DNA of 64,000 nt, taken from contig CAVZSC010000026.1 of NCBI GenBank assembly GCA_963777755.1, positions 558,001 to 622,000 on the forward strand, read 5' to 3'. Positions 62,318 to 64,000 of this stretch are shown here, in pieces; positions within the stretch are counted from its first letter, which is position 1, and the number at the start of each line of letters is the position of its first letter. The notes below the pieces were generated by a model, which worked only from the letters and a program-made list of their open reading frames with translations, was not told where the DNA came from and did no database searches. The stretch comes from DATFWC01 sp963777755. GTDB taxonomy: Bacteria; Pseudomonadota; Alphaproteobacteria; Rhizobiales; Xanthobacteraceae. The translations under genes were made by a program, and so were the position numbers.

Positions 62318-62578
62318 ATGGAAGATCAGGCAATCGGCTGGATCGCAGCAATCATCATTGGCGGAATAGCTGGTTGGCTCGCCGAGCAGTTTATGAAGAG
62401 CCAAATGGGACTTTTGATGAACATCCTGCTTGGCATCGTAGGGGCCGCTGTCGCTAGTTGGCTGTTCGGCCTGCTCGGTATCAGGTTCGGCCCCGGTTGG
62501 CTCGGCTATCTGATTGCCGGCTTCATTGGGGCAGTCATCCTCATTTTCGTCGTACGGGCGATCCGAGGACGTACTTGA
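62318..62578 (+). CDS. GlsB/YeaQ/YmgE family membrane protein
   Basis: 86 residues from ATG 62318 behind aggagg. Three hydrophobic, glycine-rich helices: IGWIAAIIIGGIAGWLAEQF, GLLMNILLGIVGAAVASWLF, GYLIAGFIGAVILIFVVRAI. This small family is linked to general stress responses; its biochemical role is unknown. Single gene. Confidence 0.9.
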   Translation: MEDQAIGWIAAIIIGGIAGWLAEQFMKSQMGLLMNILLGIVGAAVASWLFGLLGIRFGPGWLGYLIAGFIGAVILIFVVRAIRGRT

Positions 62579-62673
62579 TCGAGGGGTCGCGGGAAGCCCG
62601 GCTCACGCCGAGCTAGGCTTCGGCCTCTCTTAGGCTCGCGTACCGCTTCTGCGACATCCCGACCGTGGCGATG

Positions 62674-62750
62674 AATGTCCGCAGGTCGGGGGTAAAGCGG
62701 ACTCGATGCGGACGACGCTTTTGGGCCGTTCATGACCCAACTCGGACATC
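62674..62750 (+). repeat. About 75-bp dispersed repeat, copy 2
   Basis: atgtccgcaggtcgggggta then aagcggact and atgacccaactcggac. Matches 60131-60204 in order and spacing of its conserved blocks. Confidence 0.5.
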
Positions 62751-62839
62751 GGGCGTCATCCCGACAACATGGCTTAGAAGCCAATCGCACCCCTTCCAGC
62801 GTGCTATAGTCTTGCCGTTACGATGCCTGGGTTGGACAT

Positions 62840-62971
62840 ATGAGACGGCGCGAATTTGTCGGTTGCTTGGCGCCACGGTCGGCGCATGGCCGCTCACCGC
62901 GCGCGCACAGCCGAAGGTGCCCGTGATCGGATTTCTCAGCGTCGCGTCCGCCAATCCATTCTACGAATCTG
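62840..62971 (+). pseudogene. N-terminal remnant of an ABC_sub_bind gene
   Basis: ATG 62840 gives MRRREFVG, then one base is missing and the next frame continues LLGATVGAWPLTARAQPKVP and VIGFLSVASANPFYES. It stops being recognisable at 62971, where the hydratase scrap begins. Confidence 0.75.
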
Positions 62972-62972
62972 G

Positions 62973-63116
62973 GGGTCGGACGTTCGAATCGGTCGCCTCG
63001 GACGCGGCAATCGTAATGTCGCACAGCATCGCCAACTCACAGCCTCCGTCCAGCGCATGGCCCTGGACCGAGGCGATCACCGGCTTCTTCGGCGCGGACA
63101 GCTCGCCAAGGTGGCG
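62973..63116 (-). pseudogene. Enoyl-CoA hydratase/isomerase fragment
   Basis: 48 codons on the minus strand: RHLGELSAPKKPVIASVQGH then ALDGGCELAMLCDITIAASE. The AxxGxxxGGGxxLA-type oxyanion-hole region of the crotonase family is plain. Both ends are missing. Confidence 0.75.
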
Positions 63117-63148
63117 TAGGCGGCTGCGTTTCGAAGCGCGCCGCGCGT

Positions 63149-63239
63149 CTACTTCTTCGGCGGCGCGAGCTTCTGTCCCGGCAGCTCCGCCAGCACGCTC
63201 TGCCGCGCGATCTCGTCGCGCATGAACTTGTCTTGCACG
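63149..63239 (-). pseudogene. C-terminal fragment of an unknown gene
   Basis: The minus strand reads VQDKFMRDEIARQSVLAELP then GQKLAPPKK and a stop at 63149. The proline/lysine end looks like a genuine protein terminus. Not recognised. Confidence 0.35.
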
Positions 63240-63242
63240 CCT

Positions 63243-63275
63243 GATTCAGAACATTTCAGGTCCAGCCCAAGGACC
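63243..63275 (+). promoter_or_regulatory. Conserved leader motif upstream of an ABC_sub_bind gene
   Basis: gattcagaacatttcaggtc then cagcccaaggacc, 107 bp before ATG 63382. Here aggtcc and ggacct can pair as a small hairpin around agccca. Followed by ttgttgcatgctggcggcgg, similar to the leaders at 23110 and 29705. Confidence 0.55.
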
Positions 63276-63381
63276 TGCCGGAGTCCTTGTTGCATGCTGG
63301 CGGCGGCACACGGCCGGCGTTAGGCTGCGTGCTGATCACCGGCCGGCGCCTTTGAGGACCGGCGGTGCCAAGCGGGGCAGT

Positions 63382-64000
63382 ATGAAACGACGCGAATTCA
63401 TCACGATGATGGGTGGCGCGGCGGCGTGGCCGGTGACCGTGCGCGCGCAGCAGCCCGAGCGAATGCGGCGGGTTGGCGTGCTGATGGGGTTTGCCGAGAC
63501 CGACCCGGAAGCACAAGCCTTCTTCGCCGCATTCCGGGAGGGGCTCGAGCAGTTCGGGTGGGCAGAGGGCAGCAACATCCGGATCGATATCCGCTGGGCA
63601 CCACCCGGCGACGCGCAGTCGATACTGCAATTCGCGAAGGAACTGGTCGCGCTCCGGCCCGAACTTATTCTTTCGCAGAACACACCCACCACTGTAGCGC
63701 TGCTGCACCAGACGCGCACCATTCCCATCATTTTCACGGCCGTTACCGACCCGGTCGGCAGCGGTTTGGTCGCCAGTATCCCGCGCCCCGGCGGCAACGT
63801 CACCGGCTTGAGCAATGCGGAACCTACAATGGCAGGCAAGTGGCTGGAGCTGCTGAAGGAGATCGCCCCGCATGTCAGCAGAGTCGCTTTCCTGTTCAAC
63901 CCGGCGACGGCCCCATATGCCGAAGTTTACCTAGGCCCCTTCAAAGCCGCCGCTGCGTCCTTCGGGGTGGAGGAGATCGCCGCCCCTGTTCGCGATAGGT
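63382..64000 (+). CDS. ABC_sub_bind family substrate-binding protein (3' end outside window)
   Basis: 206 residues are visible from ATG 63382 and the frame is open at the window edge. MKRREFITMMGGAAAWPVTV signal, MRRVGVLMGFAETDPEAQAF, FREGLEQFGWAEGSNIRIDI, TIPIIFTAVTDPVGSGLVAS, IPRPGGNVTG and AGKWLELLKEIAPHVSRVAF. About 120 residues remain outside. Close in type to the genes at 7401 and 25439 (MRRVG/MRRIG group). Confidence 0.88.
   Translation, partial: MKRREFITMMGGAAAWPVTVRAQQPERMRRVGVLMGFAETDPEAQAFFAAFREGLEQFGWAEGSNIRIDIRWAPPGDAQSILQFAKELVALRPELILSQNTPTTVALLHQTRTIPIIFTAVTDPVGSGLVASIPRPGGNVTGLSNAEPTMAGKWLELLKEIAPHVSRVAFLFNPATAPYAEVYLGPFKAAAASFGVEEIAAPVRDR

Larger units (their letters stand above)
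62579..63381. other. Gene graveyard before the last substrate-binding gene
   Basis: 803 bp with no intact gene: a dispersed repeat (62674-62750), an ABC_sub_bind head, an enoyl-CoA hydratase scrap, a tail of an unknown gene, then the leader motif at 63243. The parts abut one another, indicating repeated recombination. Confidence 0.65.

Overview
The window is GC-rich DNA from an alphaproteobacterium, most likely a soil member of the Hyphomicrobiales (Bradyrhizobium/Xanthobacteraceae-like). Pointers are the many Tat-exported substrate-binding proteins of the ABC_sub_bind type (N-terminus like M[K/R]RREFI-LLGGAAAWPLAARAQQ, C-terminus ADEVIE), tricarboxylate-transporter (TctC/Bug) binding proteins, tandem-GAF histidine kinases, a CHRD/RTX protein, and abundant intergenic palindromes and IS debris. 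No rRNA, tRNA or CRISPR was seen. The genus is an inference.

Layout. 1-1.3 kb: end of a Tad pilus locus (TadC, TadD-like lipoprotein). 1.4-6.3 kb: a minus-strand ABC importer operon with an amidohydrolase, divergent from a two-cupin protein. 6.5-7.2 kb: a ClpX-type zinc-finger protein. 7.4-13.2 kb: a tandem array of ABC_sub_bind genes interrupted by two IS110 elements. 13.3-22.5 kb: Dps, an NMT1-type binding protein divergent from UbiD plus a molybdenum hydroxylase large subunit, a LysR regulator, a TPR protein and an exported deaminase. 23-30.7 kb: more ABC_sub_bind genes, a third IS110, a strange AT-rich block and an MFS transporter. 30.8-36.5 kb: two TctC proteins, a TPP enzyme and one ABC_sub_bind gene. 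36.6-41.1 kb: HdeA-like protein, methyltransferase operon, CHRD/RTX protein. 42.4-53.6 kb: an 11-GAF giant hybrid kinase, a single-domain response regulator and a second hybrid kinase with a frameshift. 53.9-59.6 kb: an Hsp70 fragment, a flavin-dependent monooxygenase, an ISNCY-type IS, an amidohydrolase and an L,D-transpeptidase. 60-64 kb: small proteins, including two double-glycine leader peptides, gene fossils and a last ABC_sub_bind gene running off the end.

How parts fit. Binding proteins outnumber transporter cores by far: only one complete ABC core is present, next to its own NMT1-type binding protein. At least fourteen whole or broken ABC_sub_bind traces occur, and the shared IS, leader motif and C-terminal scars suggest that this family expands, recombines and decays here. 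Several breaks are single-base indels, so some may be sequencing errors.

Most interesting items: (1) the IS110 elements sit exactly at the ATGA start of ABC_sub_bind genes, and in two of three cases the IS end supplies a new in-frame start; (2) a 167-bp element made of two paralogous hairpins in inverted orientation, CTAGTG...CACTAG, occurs three times with compensating stem changes; (3) a conserved leader motif precedes six ABC_sub_bind genes; (4) the 2493-residue 11-GAF kinase; (5) a pair of double-glycine leader peptides.
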